From positions 5,835,320-5,899,319 of the forward strand of contig JAGTTD010000007.1 of the NCBI GenBank assembly GCA_018398585.1: a stretch of DNA of 64,000 bases, written 5' to 3'. The translations under genes were made by a program, and so were the position numbers. Source of the DNA: Simmondsia chinensis (lineage: Eukaryota > Streptophyta > Magnoliopsida > Caryophyllales > Simmondsiaceae). The notes under the pieces were generated by a model. The model searched no databases. It saw only the letters and a list, made by a program, of their open reading frames with translations, and was not told where the DNA came from. Every line of letters starts with the position of its first letter. Positions within the stretch are counted from its first letter, which is position 1. Of the stretch, positions 54,618 through 64,000 are shown one piece after another.

Positions 54618-57600
54618 TCAAGGAATTTCAGTAGTCGAGGCAGGTAGGTCAGGCCTTGACCAATTCAAGATATGATCATTTGTGGGGGCACTATAATTAG
54701 ATCCAATATCAACAGTCTCGCTCCAATACGACTCTCCAAAGGTTGCATCTAATTCTTCATTGACGTTAAATAAGTCTCTGGGAACAGCTTTCATCACATA
54801 ATTCCAATTTTCATCAATCGGATCTTGCACATAGAAAACTTGATTCACCTGGGAAGCCATCACAAACGGATCATTTGAGTAGCGTGTTCTACCAAAATTT
54901 ACAAGTGTCAAACCATAGTTATCTTGCTGATCATCAAACCAGTCACACTGAAACAACACAACTTTAAATTGCCCAAAATAATCCAACTCAATGATATCCT
55001 TCACAACTCCATAGTAGCTAACATTTCCCATTATAGGATTTTTATCTCTATAACTCGCAAAACTTCGAGTTAGTGTAGTCATGGTGACTCCACTACATTG
55101 AGTTTTCAATTTTGAATCGCGTGCTGCTATATGGAATCTGTAACCATTGATCAGATACCCAGTGAATCTTCTTGCGCTATAATTGGGGCCTCTTGACAAT
55201 GCTTTAACTTGTGTAGATATATTCTCATTCTCTAGACGATGCTGAATCCAATAAATGAAACCTTCACTACGATCTCGTGCCCTTGCAAATCTAGTTCTTT
55301 TACCTTGGTTATTGCTTAGATCTTGATGCTCACTGTTTGAGAAAGATGAGAGGTTATTAGACATTTAGCTTTGAATTTCAAGTGTAAATTGAGAAACATT
55401 CTAACATTAGATTACTTACCGAATGTATTCATCAATTTGACCGCAATTGCATAACACATATCGATGTGCTCGTGTCCAAGTGCGGTCATCCAAATTAAAT
55501 CTTTTTCCTCCACTATGCTTCTTTCCACCAATAGGACGAGCATGGGAAGGAAAAATAGATGACGAAGCAGACGAAGAACCACAATCAATAGTATGTTGAT
55601 TTCTGGAAGGTTGATCGCTCTTTGCCTGCACATCATGATGGAGATATCTTGTAAAAAATGTAAGGCGTTCCTCTACCAAGTACCCCTCTGCAATGGAACC
55701 CTTCGGCCGACATTTATTTTTGACATAGGACTTTAATTTTCCTAGGTATCTCTCGAGAGAGAACATCCATCGATACTGCACAGGGCCTCCAAGTTGTACT
55801 TCATTCACCTAGTGAATGGGCAAATGCACCATTATGTCAAGGAAACTTGGAACAAAAGTCTTCTCAATCATACACAATACATCTACAATTTCAGATTGTA
55901 AATGCTTGAGTTCTTGAGTGCTAATGACTTTGCTACATAACCCTTTAAAAAAGGCACTCAATCTAATCATCGTTAGAGCCACAATCTTTGGCAAGACTCT
56001 CCAGACTGCAACTGGAAGTAAATAATGAAGTAAAAAGTGAGCATCATGACTCTTATACCCAGAAATTTTTCTTTCTTCAGAGTTCATACGTCTAGAGATA
56101 TTCGCTGCACAGCCATCTGGAAACTTAGCGCTTTTTATGACATCGCAAAACAAACTTTTCTCTTCACTTGAAAGTGAAAAGCATGCTCTTGGTAGAGCGA
56201 CGCGTCTCTGATAATCTAACCATTATGGGTGAAGCTCTTTTCTAATGCCCATGTCTCGCAAATCAAAACGAGCATTTACGTGATCTTTTGTTTTCCCTGG
56301 AATATCAAGAAGTGTTTCTAATATATTATCACATATATTCTTTTCTATATGCATTACATCGAGATTAGGGCGCAAATTGTTATGCTTCCAATATGGCAGT
56401 TGAAAGAATATTGACTTCTTCTTCCATGGGCTGTCTCTATTGTTATTCTTCTTTTGCTTCTTCCCAAACTTGTTCACAAAACCCTTCAAATTTTCCAGAA
56501 CATCAACTCCAGACATACTAGAAGGTGCAGGCCTCAACTGTACATTACCATCAAAGGAAACTTTGTTACGGCGCCAAGGATGTGCATTGTCTAGAAACCT
56601 TCGAGCCCCTGGATAACAAGTCTTTCTACTGTATTTCAAATATCGAGAGCATGTATCGTAATTACAACAAGGGCATGCCATCTTCCCCTTTGTGCTCCAC
56701 CCAGACAACATGGCATATGCAGGAAAATCATTAATCGTCCATAACAAAGCTGCAGGCATAGTAAAAGTCTCATCCATTGAAGCATCATAAGTATCTACGC
56801 CAACGTCCCATAGCTCGTTCAACTCTTCAATCAAGGGTTGCAAGTAAACATCAATGTCATATCCAGGAGAATAAGGCCCAGGTATAAGCATGGACATCAT
56901 AAAAAACTCAGCTTTATTGCACAACCACGGTGGAAAATTGTAAATTGATAACACAACTGGCCATATACTATAAGCAAAATTCATTGTCCTAAAAGGATTA
57001 AAGCCATCACTCATAAGTCCTAGCCTCACATTGCCCGGATCAGCTGCAAAATCATGATGCAAAGAATCAAAATTTTTCCATGCTTGTCCATCAGAAGGGT
57101 GACGCAACTTTCCATCTTTAGGCCGCTCTCTATCATGCCAGGTCATGGAACTTGCTGTTTGGGAAGACATGAACAATCCTTGGAGTCGATCTTTCAACGG
57201 AAAATATCTCAAAACATTAGCAGGAATCTTATAGCTGGAAGCAATACCCAAATAAGCTTGTTGATTATCACCCAAATTCCACCTAGAAGCACCACATATA
57301 CAGCACGAAGTATCTTTGTCATGTTCTTTCCAAAAGAGCATGCAATCATTTGGACAAGCATCTATTCTTTTATAATCCAATCTTAGGTCTTTAATCATTT
57401 TTCTAGCCTTGTTAAAAGTTTGGGGAAATTGTGCAAAAGGAAAAGCCTCCTTTATTGCCTCCAATAATTCAGTAAATGAAGAATTACTCCACCCATGTTT
57501 GTACTTCAAATGATAAAGTCGGATGATGAAAGACAACACTGAAAAATTCTCACATCTAGGATATAGCTTTTGTTGTGCATCTTCTACCCATTTAAAGAAC

Positions 57601-58022
57601 TTTTTAGTATTCGCGTCAGGACCTTTTTTAGCTTCTCCTGCTTTGAAGCTAGTGGTTTCTTGTACCGTCCCTCTAAAAATTTCATGTACCATCTCATTCA
57701 CAGAATCACAATCATCTTGCATAATATCACCTCTATTTGGTTGAGCAATTCTAGCAGATAATCCTTCGCCATGAAAATCCCAAACTTTATAACCTTTCTT
57801 GAACCCCTTAATTATCAAGTGCTTAAATACCACAGCTCTGTAGTGAAAATAACGATTCAAATATTTTACACAAGGACATAAGATTTCTGGTTCATCTTCT
57901 TCCTCAGAGGTATGATCAACGTGTACTTTAGAAAATGCAAAATCAAGAAACTTTTCAACTCGATTAATATAAGCATCACTATATCTTGGTGCATCCATCC
58001 AACTCTTATCTATTTGTTCCAT
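54618..58022 (-). pseudogene. TNP2-type CACTA transposase with in-frame stops
   Basis: Exon 1 is 58022-55420 (donor GTAAGT), exon 2 55332-54618 (acceptor CTTTCTCAAACAG); the phases match. Domains in order: TAM domain (about residues 8-85, WMDAPRYSDAYINRVEKFLD), Transposase_21 (about 230-470; CCICGASRWNL, RLGLMSDGFNPF, IDVYLQPLIEELNELWDVGV, TINDFPAYAMLSGWSTKG, LDVMHIEKNICDNILE), DUF4218 (about 660-790; LPKIVALTMIRLSAFFKGLC, GGPVQYRWMFSLERYLGKLK) and DUF4216 (exon 2; GNVSYYGVVKDIIELDYF). Stops TAA at 56223-56225 and TAG at 55809-55811 lie in otherwise continuous frame; a possible third is at 54618-54620. There is no frameshift in about 1,100 codons. It would cut and paste the element; this copy is disabled. 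Confidence 0.93.
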
Positions 58023-58267
58023 AGGTTAAAACTATCTGGGAGTTATATAAAAAAATGATATTAGTATGTATAGTAATATGAAATACAATAAGCTTGAAAA
58101 CTTTATATTATAAGGCAGTACATATAATACAACACAAATTTTGGTCAGAATTACAACCAAAAGAAACAAATATAAAGTTACACTAATTCATATAAGATAG
58201 TAATGAACACGAAAAAAGATAGTACTTAGATATACATAAAAATCATGAAAAGATAAAGAGATACTAC

Positions 58268-58615
58268 CTTCACACAATGAGAATTCTCAGTTCTTCTGCT
58301 TCTAGAAATCTTGTTCCCAACTCTACTTGCGTAATTTAAGTTCTCATCTTCGACATCATCATTAGGTGTATAGTCCTTGTCTTCATCAACATTTGCCTTG
58401 AGATTTTCTAGCCTTAATTTTTTCCGTTTCTTCTCCACTCCTTTTTTCAAGGCATTAGCCCTTTCAACAAGGCCTACCGATTTCATTTTTTTCATATTTT
58501 GTTCTATCCGTGTCATCCTTTGTTTTTCATACTCATTCATCCGGATAGAAATTTCCACCTCTTGGGAATTTGAGTAGTTACCGGTTTGTATTGGAGTGCA
58601 TTTCTTTTTTGCCAT
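58268..58615 (-). CDS. Probable 5' coding exon of the tnpA-like gene
   Basis: The exon starts ATG at 58615 and is open for 116 codons to a GTAGTAT donor at 58267. The peptide is basic and helical: MNEYEKQRMTRIEQNMKKMK, then SVGLVERANALKKGVEKKRK K, then an acidic DEDKDYTPNDDVEDENL segment. N-terminal RIEQNxxxMxSLGL motifs of this type occur at the start of plant Transposase_24 proteins. The donor is in phase 0 and joins in frame to the acceptor at 54326 (TTTAACCTTCAG), which would place all of TNP2 inside the first intron, as in maize En/Spm. It could instead be a separate small gene. Confidence 0.6.
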
Positions 58616-59289
58616 AGTTTTCTACTATAGAAATATGATTAGCGGGTTAAACAAACTGAAAGTTTAACAGAAGACAATAAATTAAAATTCTTTTATTAAC
58701 TAAAACATAGTCAATCAAACTCATTCTTGTATTGAATTGTATAAAGGATTTTAAAAATAAAAATTTGGATGGCATATTACACATTGAATTTTGGTCCAAT
58801 TCAAACAAAACAAAAACTAAATTAACATAAACAAACATATAAAAACTAAACTAACACAAAATAAGATGAAGAAACTACATATACGAGCAAAAAAATAGAT
58901 CAAATAAACCTGATAATAATGGAAGACAATTGAGGACCAGGATCCAAAAGATTGAATTTTTTTTCTTTTTTTGGTTTGATCTATGTATGTATCTTCCCAC
59001 AGCTTTATTGAACCACAACTTATATGTGCAAATATGCAAATTCATTCTTTTCAAATTTACAAATTTGTTAATGTGTAGGCTAATATGCAAATTCAACTTC
59101 AAACACCAGCAGCTGAAATAACTACCAGATTGCATGTGCATTCATTCGGGCAAGTGCCATATCAGCCTTCCAGCAAAAATCTTAAACATAATGGACATTC
59201 TCAGGATCCTCCAGTGCAATTCATATAAAAAACAATGGATGCTTTGCAAGTTTTCTTGTGTTGGGTGAATAATTACAAACTTAGAGTAG
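58616..59289. other. CACTA 5' flank, no terminus found
   Basis: AT-rich sequence upstream of the transposase genes. It should contain promoter and right terminus. Neither GGCAAC-type subterminal repeats nor a TAGTG end are visible. Confidence 0.4.
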
Positions 59290-60320
59290 CTGATATGCAC
59301 TATCGGCTTGCCGATCGGCAAGATCGGGATGATCCATTTCTTTTTTTGAGTGGAGTTTTGATTAATAGGGTCTCTATCATGAAGCTATGCTATTGGGAGG
59401 ATATTTGTGAGTTGTTCACCAAGTTGTACTGCAGTAACAAGTGCTCATCAGCTGCATTTCGCAGTCCAGCTACAAGTTACTGCAATCTAAGAAGTTCTTC
59501 AGGCTCAATTCAGATGGAAGTTCATTTCCTTTGGTGCTGTTCGGTTGCTACTGTTAGGGGGCTGATTGTTTAGCTTTAGTTAAGTGTGCTTCCTAAAATA
59601 GTTATTTCCTTTGGTGCATTGTAATGGTCTTAGTTAAGTGTGGTGCATAGTTAGTATAAGTCTTAGCTAGCGTATGTTGTAATAAGCTACAAAATTCCTG
59701 TAGTAAGCATGCTGGTCTGTTGGCTTGGTGCCAGAATTAGCTTAGGAGGTTGTTAAAGTTAGTTATTAGATAATTCTAGATACTTCTAGATGTTTCCTAA
59801 GTCGGTTACTAGTGTGTGTCTTGATACATTGTATTAGTTGCTTGTTCTTGCTTATAAATAGGAGGCAAGTGTAATAATACAGAGATCAAAGAAGCTGATT
59901 TTAGTTCAGATTATGCACTGTCGGCTTGACGATCGGCAAGATCAGGCTGATTTGGTGGTTGGTCTTGGCGCCAAATGTTTAGGATGTTAGTTAGTAGATA
60001 TTTTAGAGTTAGTTACAAGATATTTTCTAGATGCTTCCAGTTAGTTTCTGCGTCGGTTAAGCCTTAAGTCTAGGTGTAATGTACTTGCTTGCTTAAGTTT
60101 TCCTATAAGTAGTTGAGGAAGTATATCGTTCAGATCATTCAATGAAATATCAACAAAACAATCTCAATTTGAGATCAATTTCTCTTTCTCATCTAACTCT
60201 CTCTATTTCTCATCTAATTTCTCTACTTTCTCATCTCAATTTCACTTCTTTCTCATCTCAAACTCTCAATCTATCCAAATTTACTTAGCTTACATTCATA
60301 ATTCAATCACGAGCATAACA
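59290..60320 (+). mobile_element. Composite LTR relic with partial tandem duplication
   Basis: It ends CAATCACGAGCATAACA at 60320, matching the LTR at 51187-51793. Two promoter-like segments occur: CTTGCTTATAAATAGGAGGC near 59850 and CCTATAAGTAGTTGAGG near 60105. A segment ATGCACTATCGGCTTGCCGA at about 59297 recurs as ATGCACTGTCGGCTTGACGA at about 59915, so about 615 bp is duplicated or two LTRs overlap. The pyrimidine-rich leader (60170-60270) is shared. The 5' end is not defined; 59235-59573 is not a credible gene. Confidence 0.6.
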
Positions 60321-60369
60321 CATATTTAGAAATTTACAAATCAAAAACTATCAACATGTTCTAAGAATC

Positions 60370-61221
60370 TGTTAGGAAAAAATTCAGAAAATACTTGCAA
60401 AAACCTTGCAACCGGGTATCCAAACGATCTCAGGTGTTGAGGCGTGTAATCACTATCCTTAAGGTTTATTTCAGTATACGAAATATCCTCGGGGATACAA
60501 CAACTACCAAAATATGGAGTGAAGAAGTGTATGGGAAGAGATTGATGAAGATGTCTAGAGATTGGTTGATTTAGAGAACTCACCATTTGATAAACTCACA
60601 TAGAACACAAGAACTATGAAGATGTTCTTCAAATTTCTTTCTTGTGAAATTCCACTTCAATTTATATGTTTTCTTCTTATTGATGAGAGGGGAGAAACTC
60701 TGGTCTATTCTCTTCTGTAAGAAAAACGTCCCAAAACCAAGAGCATCAATATATAAAAGAACTGGGAAGAAACCGCGCAGAAAACCGTCAAAACTGACCT
60801 GTGTGTCGAAGTTGTGTGTCGACACACAGACCTGTGTGTCGACACACAGTATCGACACACAGCTTTCTGTAAGCCTGTGTGTCGATACTGTCGACACACA
60901 GGTCGACACACTGGCTCACTGTAAGCCTGTGTGTCGTCACACAATTTCTGTGTGTCGTCACACAGGTTCCTCCGTGCGCACCCGAAACGGGCTGTGTGTC
61001 GACACACGGGCCATGTGTGTCGACACACAGCTATCTCCCCTGCGTTCTATAGGATTTTGTGTCGACGCATATGACCCATGTGTCGACACATACTCCCAAT
61101 GATGCCCTAATCACTCATACAAGTATCGGGACAATCTCAAATATATCTTATATACATATAAACAATATTTAACACACATATATCCATTTTATACAACCAA
61201 TATTTTGAAAATACATCAACA
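60370..61221. mobile_element. Solo LTR with palindromic repeat array (copy 3)
   Basis: The 852-bp unit runs TGTTAGG to CAACA and is flanked by GAATC at 60365-60369 and 61222-61226, a perfect 5-bp duplication. It shares the start, the TTATTTC...GAAATA block and the end with copies 1 and 2. It has the largest set of TGTGTGTCGACACACA palindromes (60805-61095), explaining its greater length. Overlapping frames in both directions translate the repeat and are not genes. Confidence 0.9.
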
Positions 61222-61293
61222 GAATCAATTTTTGCAAACATGACACATAAATGCAACTATTTTCCCTAAAAATCCCCATCAAGATTGTCTTGA

Positions 61294-61669
61294 CACTACT
61301 AGAAAACTGGTATTCATCATCTCTAATAAGTCATAAATTAGTTTTTGAGATGGAGTAGGAAAGGGAAAAATCCATCTCAAATCCATCTAATTTTGTGACG
61401 AGTTCATCTGCCATAAAGCCCTTACTATATGCTACAATTCTCACTTTTTGAGGTGAATTAGATGGTTTTTTATCCGTCTCAAATTTCTATTATAAATTCG
61501 TCTCTAATTCATTTCTAGATTTTTTCGCCGCTAATCTATTTCTAATTTTTTCCTTGTCTAATTCATTTCTAATTTTCCGGAACGGGAATTTGTCATTATT
61601 CCGTTTCCAATCCATTTCCAATTACATAAAGAAATTTTCTAATCTGTATAATGGTGTTTTCTAGTAGTA
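61294..61669. mobile_element. Small CACTA-like MITE
   Basis: The 376-bp unit starts CACTACTAGAAAAC and ends with the inverse of TACTACTAGAAAAC (13 of 14 matching). Flanks TGA and CGA agree at 2 of 3 bases. The interior has GAGATGGA/TCCATCTC and AATTCATTTCTA-like repeats in inverted order, and no coding sequence. The ends resemble plant CACTA termini but differ from those of the large element at 49706. Confidence 0.7.
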
Positions 61670-62632
61670 CGATGCCTTACATAATATTTGCAACACCACA
61701 ACCATAACCCCAGCCCAACCGTAAACTCCAATTTTACTCCATACTTTATACTCACAATTTAACACATGGAAACAATTTAACACATGCTACTAATGTCACA
61801 TAACAACAACACTGGTAACCAAATATGAAAAAAGAGTGGGTAAATGATTAAGAATGTAAATGAAAGTAAGTATGGTATTAACATGTGACATAAATGAGTG
61901 GCTCATTCCCTTTTTCACTTCATCTTCAAACTCACCCATCTCTCTTTCTCTCTCTCTTCTTTCTCTCGCTAGAAGTACCCAGAAACACCTAGAAACACTT
62001 GAATAAACTTGATTACTTTAGCCATAACCAAATATGAACAATTTGGAGCTCAAGATCAAATTTTAATGGAGACCCAGAAACACCAAGAAGAAAAACTTGT
62101 CACTTGATAAAAAAGAAGACACAAAAATGAAAAAGAAAATCAAAAGAGGAGGAGGTGTAGTTTGAATATTACAAAAATTTTAAAGGGTAAATGTATAACA
62201 GGAAACCTCCAAACAGAAATCTAAATTAAATTTTCAATTAAGCGAAATCCAAAGATACAAAGTCCAAAGACTAAATTTTCATATGACTTAAAAACATTAG
62301 GCTCCACTTTAGACCAATTTGAACAAACTTAAAAGCATCAGGTACCAACAGTGCAAATAACTCTTCCAATAAAAGCTGCAACATCATCAACTCACAGCAA
62401 TAATCTTGGTCACACAAATCTACGACTACATCAAAATCGTAAAATCATATCTGATCTCCGATCGAACTAAAACCTAATCAAATCCAACATACGACGACAA
62501 ATCTAACCTATAGCAGATGAAAAGAACAATATGACAATCAAAATACGATTAAGATAAATTGCGAAACAGAAAGCGAAGATGAACCACAACATACCTAAAC
62601 CGGAGGAGGAGGAGGTGACGGTGGATGGGAGA
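61670..62632. other. Unassigned stretch
   Basis: About 960 bp with no recognised gene or element ends. A pyrimidine tract (TCTCTTTCTCTCTCTC) lies near 61945. Confidence 0.35.
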
Positions 62633-62780
62633 GGATGAAGGAAGTGTGGCGTGGGAGGGAGGATGAAGAGGGCGTGGGTGGGCGTTTGGGCGGGAGAATG
62701 AAGATGGGCGTGGGAGGGAGGATGAAGAGGGCGTGGGGTGGGTGATTGGGTGGGAGGATGAAGATGGGTGTGGGAGGGAA
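62633..62780. repeat. G-rich minisatellite
   Basis: GTGGGAGGGAGGATGAAG, AGGGCGTGGG and ATGAAGATGGGCG blocks repeat in direct orientation for about two and a half units of some 60-68 bp. The proline/histidine-rich minus-strand frame over it is low complexity. Confidence 0.75.
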
Positions 62781-62863
62781 TTTTTCCCTCCAATTTTATG
62801 TCTGAACCTTTTTTTTTTATTTTTGAGTTAAAAAACTAAAATTATTAGTATATAAATTATGGA

Positions 62864-63354
62864 TTATTTATAATTTAGTACCCTAGAATTTTTGAAAATA
62901 ATAACGGCTTAAATATTTTTGAATTATTAAAAAATTCCTAAGTTTTATCGTACTAATAAAAAAGTCACTCTTTTGCCCGAAAATATCATTTTTCATAGAT
63001 AGAGCTGATTTAACAACTAATTTTTTTAATTAATACTATAGTAAAATGATAAAAGTACCATTTAATACTCTTATTCTCACCCTGTAAGTAGAAAATTTGA
63101 TTATATATTGTTTTATGTAGAAGATATCTGCTTTATTACGTCGGAGAGTGGACAAAAAATGGCTATTTGGCACTTCAATTTCATAGACAAAAAAGGCATT
63201 ATTATGCCGAAAAGTGGACTTTTAATAATACTACAAAAGATTAGGGGCAATTTTATTAATATGACAAAAATTTAGGGGCCTTTATACTAATTCAAAAATA
63301 TAGGGATCCTTTTTTATAATTTCAAAAAAGATTGGGGTACTAAAATAGTAAATT
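62864..63354. mobile_element. Long-TIR element, family T2 (copy 4)
   Basis: The left end TTATTTATAATTTAGTACCC and the right end GGGGTACTAAAATAGTAAAT are inverted. The internal blocks (AATAAAAAAG, AATTTAGGGG, CCTTTATACTAATTC) match 20588-21149. Non-coding. Confidence 0.65.
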
Positions 63355-63382
63355 GTAGTTACAATTTAAAGTTTTGTCTCAT

Positions 63383-63604
63383 GATCAAGACCTTCACCCT
63401 TAGTAGCTCGGATGCAATGTTCAAGCCTCATCAGATGCCCTGGGGATGCAGGAACTATAACATAGGGGTTATATATGCTGCAGGATTTTGTTTGGTTTAT
63501 GTTTTTGAATATGTTAGAATATGCTTTTGCATTTTGATGATGTAAACCATTTTGTACGCATTCTCTGTTAAATGAAAGTACCAATTATAAATAAAAAAAA
63601 AATT
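63383..63604 (+). mobile_element. Poly(A)-tailed retrosequence with 13-bp target duplication
   Basis: AGTTTTGTCTCAT occurs at 63370-63382 and 63605-63617. Between them is about 210 bp ending in AATAAAAAAAAAA, so it was inserted by LINE-type machinery. A frame of about 60 codons (IKTFTLSSSDAMFKPHQMPW then GCRNYNIGVIYAAG) runs from near the start. The 3' part looks like a transcript 3' end. It resembles none of the LINE 3' ends in the window, so it may be a processed fragment of a host mRNA, or a SINE of unknown type. Confidence 0.65.
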
Positions 63605-63617
63605 AGTTTTGTCTCAT

Positions 63618-64000
63618 ACTTAGATAAATTATATCATAATTTAGAGGATTTTTTAGCATATGAAGGTAAAATCATACTGCATAACTGCAAGTTGAAACGT
63701 AATTGTACACTTAATTGTTTCAAGTTTTGAATTAATCGAGTTTGATCATTCTGTGTTCCAGGGCTTTGGTCAAATTGGATCACGTAGTATTCTAGTCATG
63801 TCCAGTTTCGAGTCAATTCGATATGGGTATTAGTTGGTTAAAGCATATGGTGCTGAAGTCATATCCGCTTTTGGGTAAATTAGATGGGTTCATTCTAAGA
63901 TTTAGCTTAAGGTTAGGTTTGAATTTGGGTAGGGTGATTTACGGCTCTAATCATCTTGGTTTCAGGTTACTAAGGTTGGATAGTTCCTATTTGGTCCAGT
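63618..64000. other. Unassigned window end
   Basis: Degenerate TCGAGTCAATTCGATATGGG-like sequence, similar in style to the eroded GGGTC-type repeats at 31860-32260. No gene seen. Confidence 0.35.

Larger units (their letters stand above)
49706..58615 (-). mobile_element. CACTA (En/Spm-type) DNA transposon
   Basis: The left terminus is CACTACAACATAAATGG at 49706. A 450-bp subterminal region of short repeats follows, then two minus-strand transposition genes (TNP2 transposase and a tnpA-like gene). A solo LTR (51187-51793) and an LTR fragment (50930-51060) have inserted in the 3' part. The matching right terminus (ending TAGTG) was not found in 58616-60320. The right end may be deleted, or hidden by LTR insertion; 58615 is only the last coding base and not a true boundary. 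Confidence 0.88.

Noticed and set aside
59235..59573. 112-codon plus-strand gene
   Set aside because: No family resemblance. The sequence includes a segment repeated in the LTR relic downstream, so it is probably part of that element.
62503..62793. Proline/histidine-rich protein on the minus strand
   Set aside because: The frame lies over a G-rich minisatellite and encodes its repeat; no domain or splice context supports a gene.

Overview
This window is a repeat-dense stretch of a flowering-plant nuclear genome, very probably a eudicot. The evidence is its content: Ty1/copia and Ty3/gypsy retrotransposons, L1-like and RTE-like LINEs, a CACTA (En/Spm) DNA transposon with TAM, Transposase_21, DUF4218, DUF4216 and Transposase_24 regions, hAT-like and long-TIR non-autonomous elements, a TRIM, and 5S-rRNA-headed SINEs. 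I found no convincing host protein gene and no tRNA, intact rRNA or CRISPR feature. Nearly all coding potential belongs to transposons and most of it is broken by stops and frameshifts, as expected of old heterochromatin. The species cannot be named from the sequence.

Layout: 1-5148 is a decayed minus-strand Ty3/gypsy element cut by the window edge. 5.1-13.2 kb holds a solo LTR with palindromic repeats (6579-7308), a long-TIR element (7475-8024), a GGGTC-rich hAT-like element with target duplication (9356-10034), microsatellites and a 286-bp TRIM (11061-11346). 13.5-16.5 kb has gypsy and copia remnants. 17.3-19.2 kb and 21.6-25.5 kb are two minus-strand L1-like LINEs, with LINE 3' fragments between them and the first 5S-SINE at 21346-21592. 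25.7-32 kb mixes long-TIR elements, LINE pieces, a second 5S-SINE and a copia remnant split by a solo LTR (30005-30795). 32.7-34.3 kb is an internally reiterated hAT-like element.

36.4-37.8 kb contains a 5S-SINE and an RTE LINE side by side, each with its own target-site duplication. 38.9-43.3 kb is a giant asymmetric foldback element whose long arm is a tandem array of about 444-bp units. It is followed by a longer RTE LINE (43.3-46.1 kb), another palindrome-bearing LTR and a copia polyprotein remnant. 49.7-58.6 kb is the CACTA element: a TNP2 transposase gene with three in-frame stops lies inside the presumed first intron of a tnpA-like gene whose splice junctions are mostly frame-consistent. 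The right end holds LTR relics, a solo LTR with a perfect duplication (60370-61221), a small CACTA-like MITE and a poly(A)-tailed retrosequence with a 13-bp duplication.

The most notable system is the pairing of 5S-rRNA-headed SINEs with RTE LINEs that share their 3' ends. This suggests the SINE is Pol III-transcribed from a 5S-type internal promoter and mobilised by the LINE. All coordinates, motifs and alignments were read by eye; no database search was possible.
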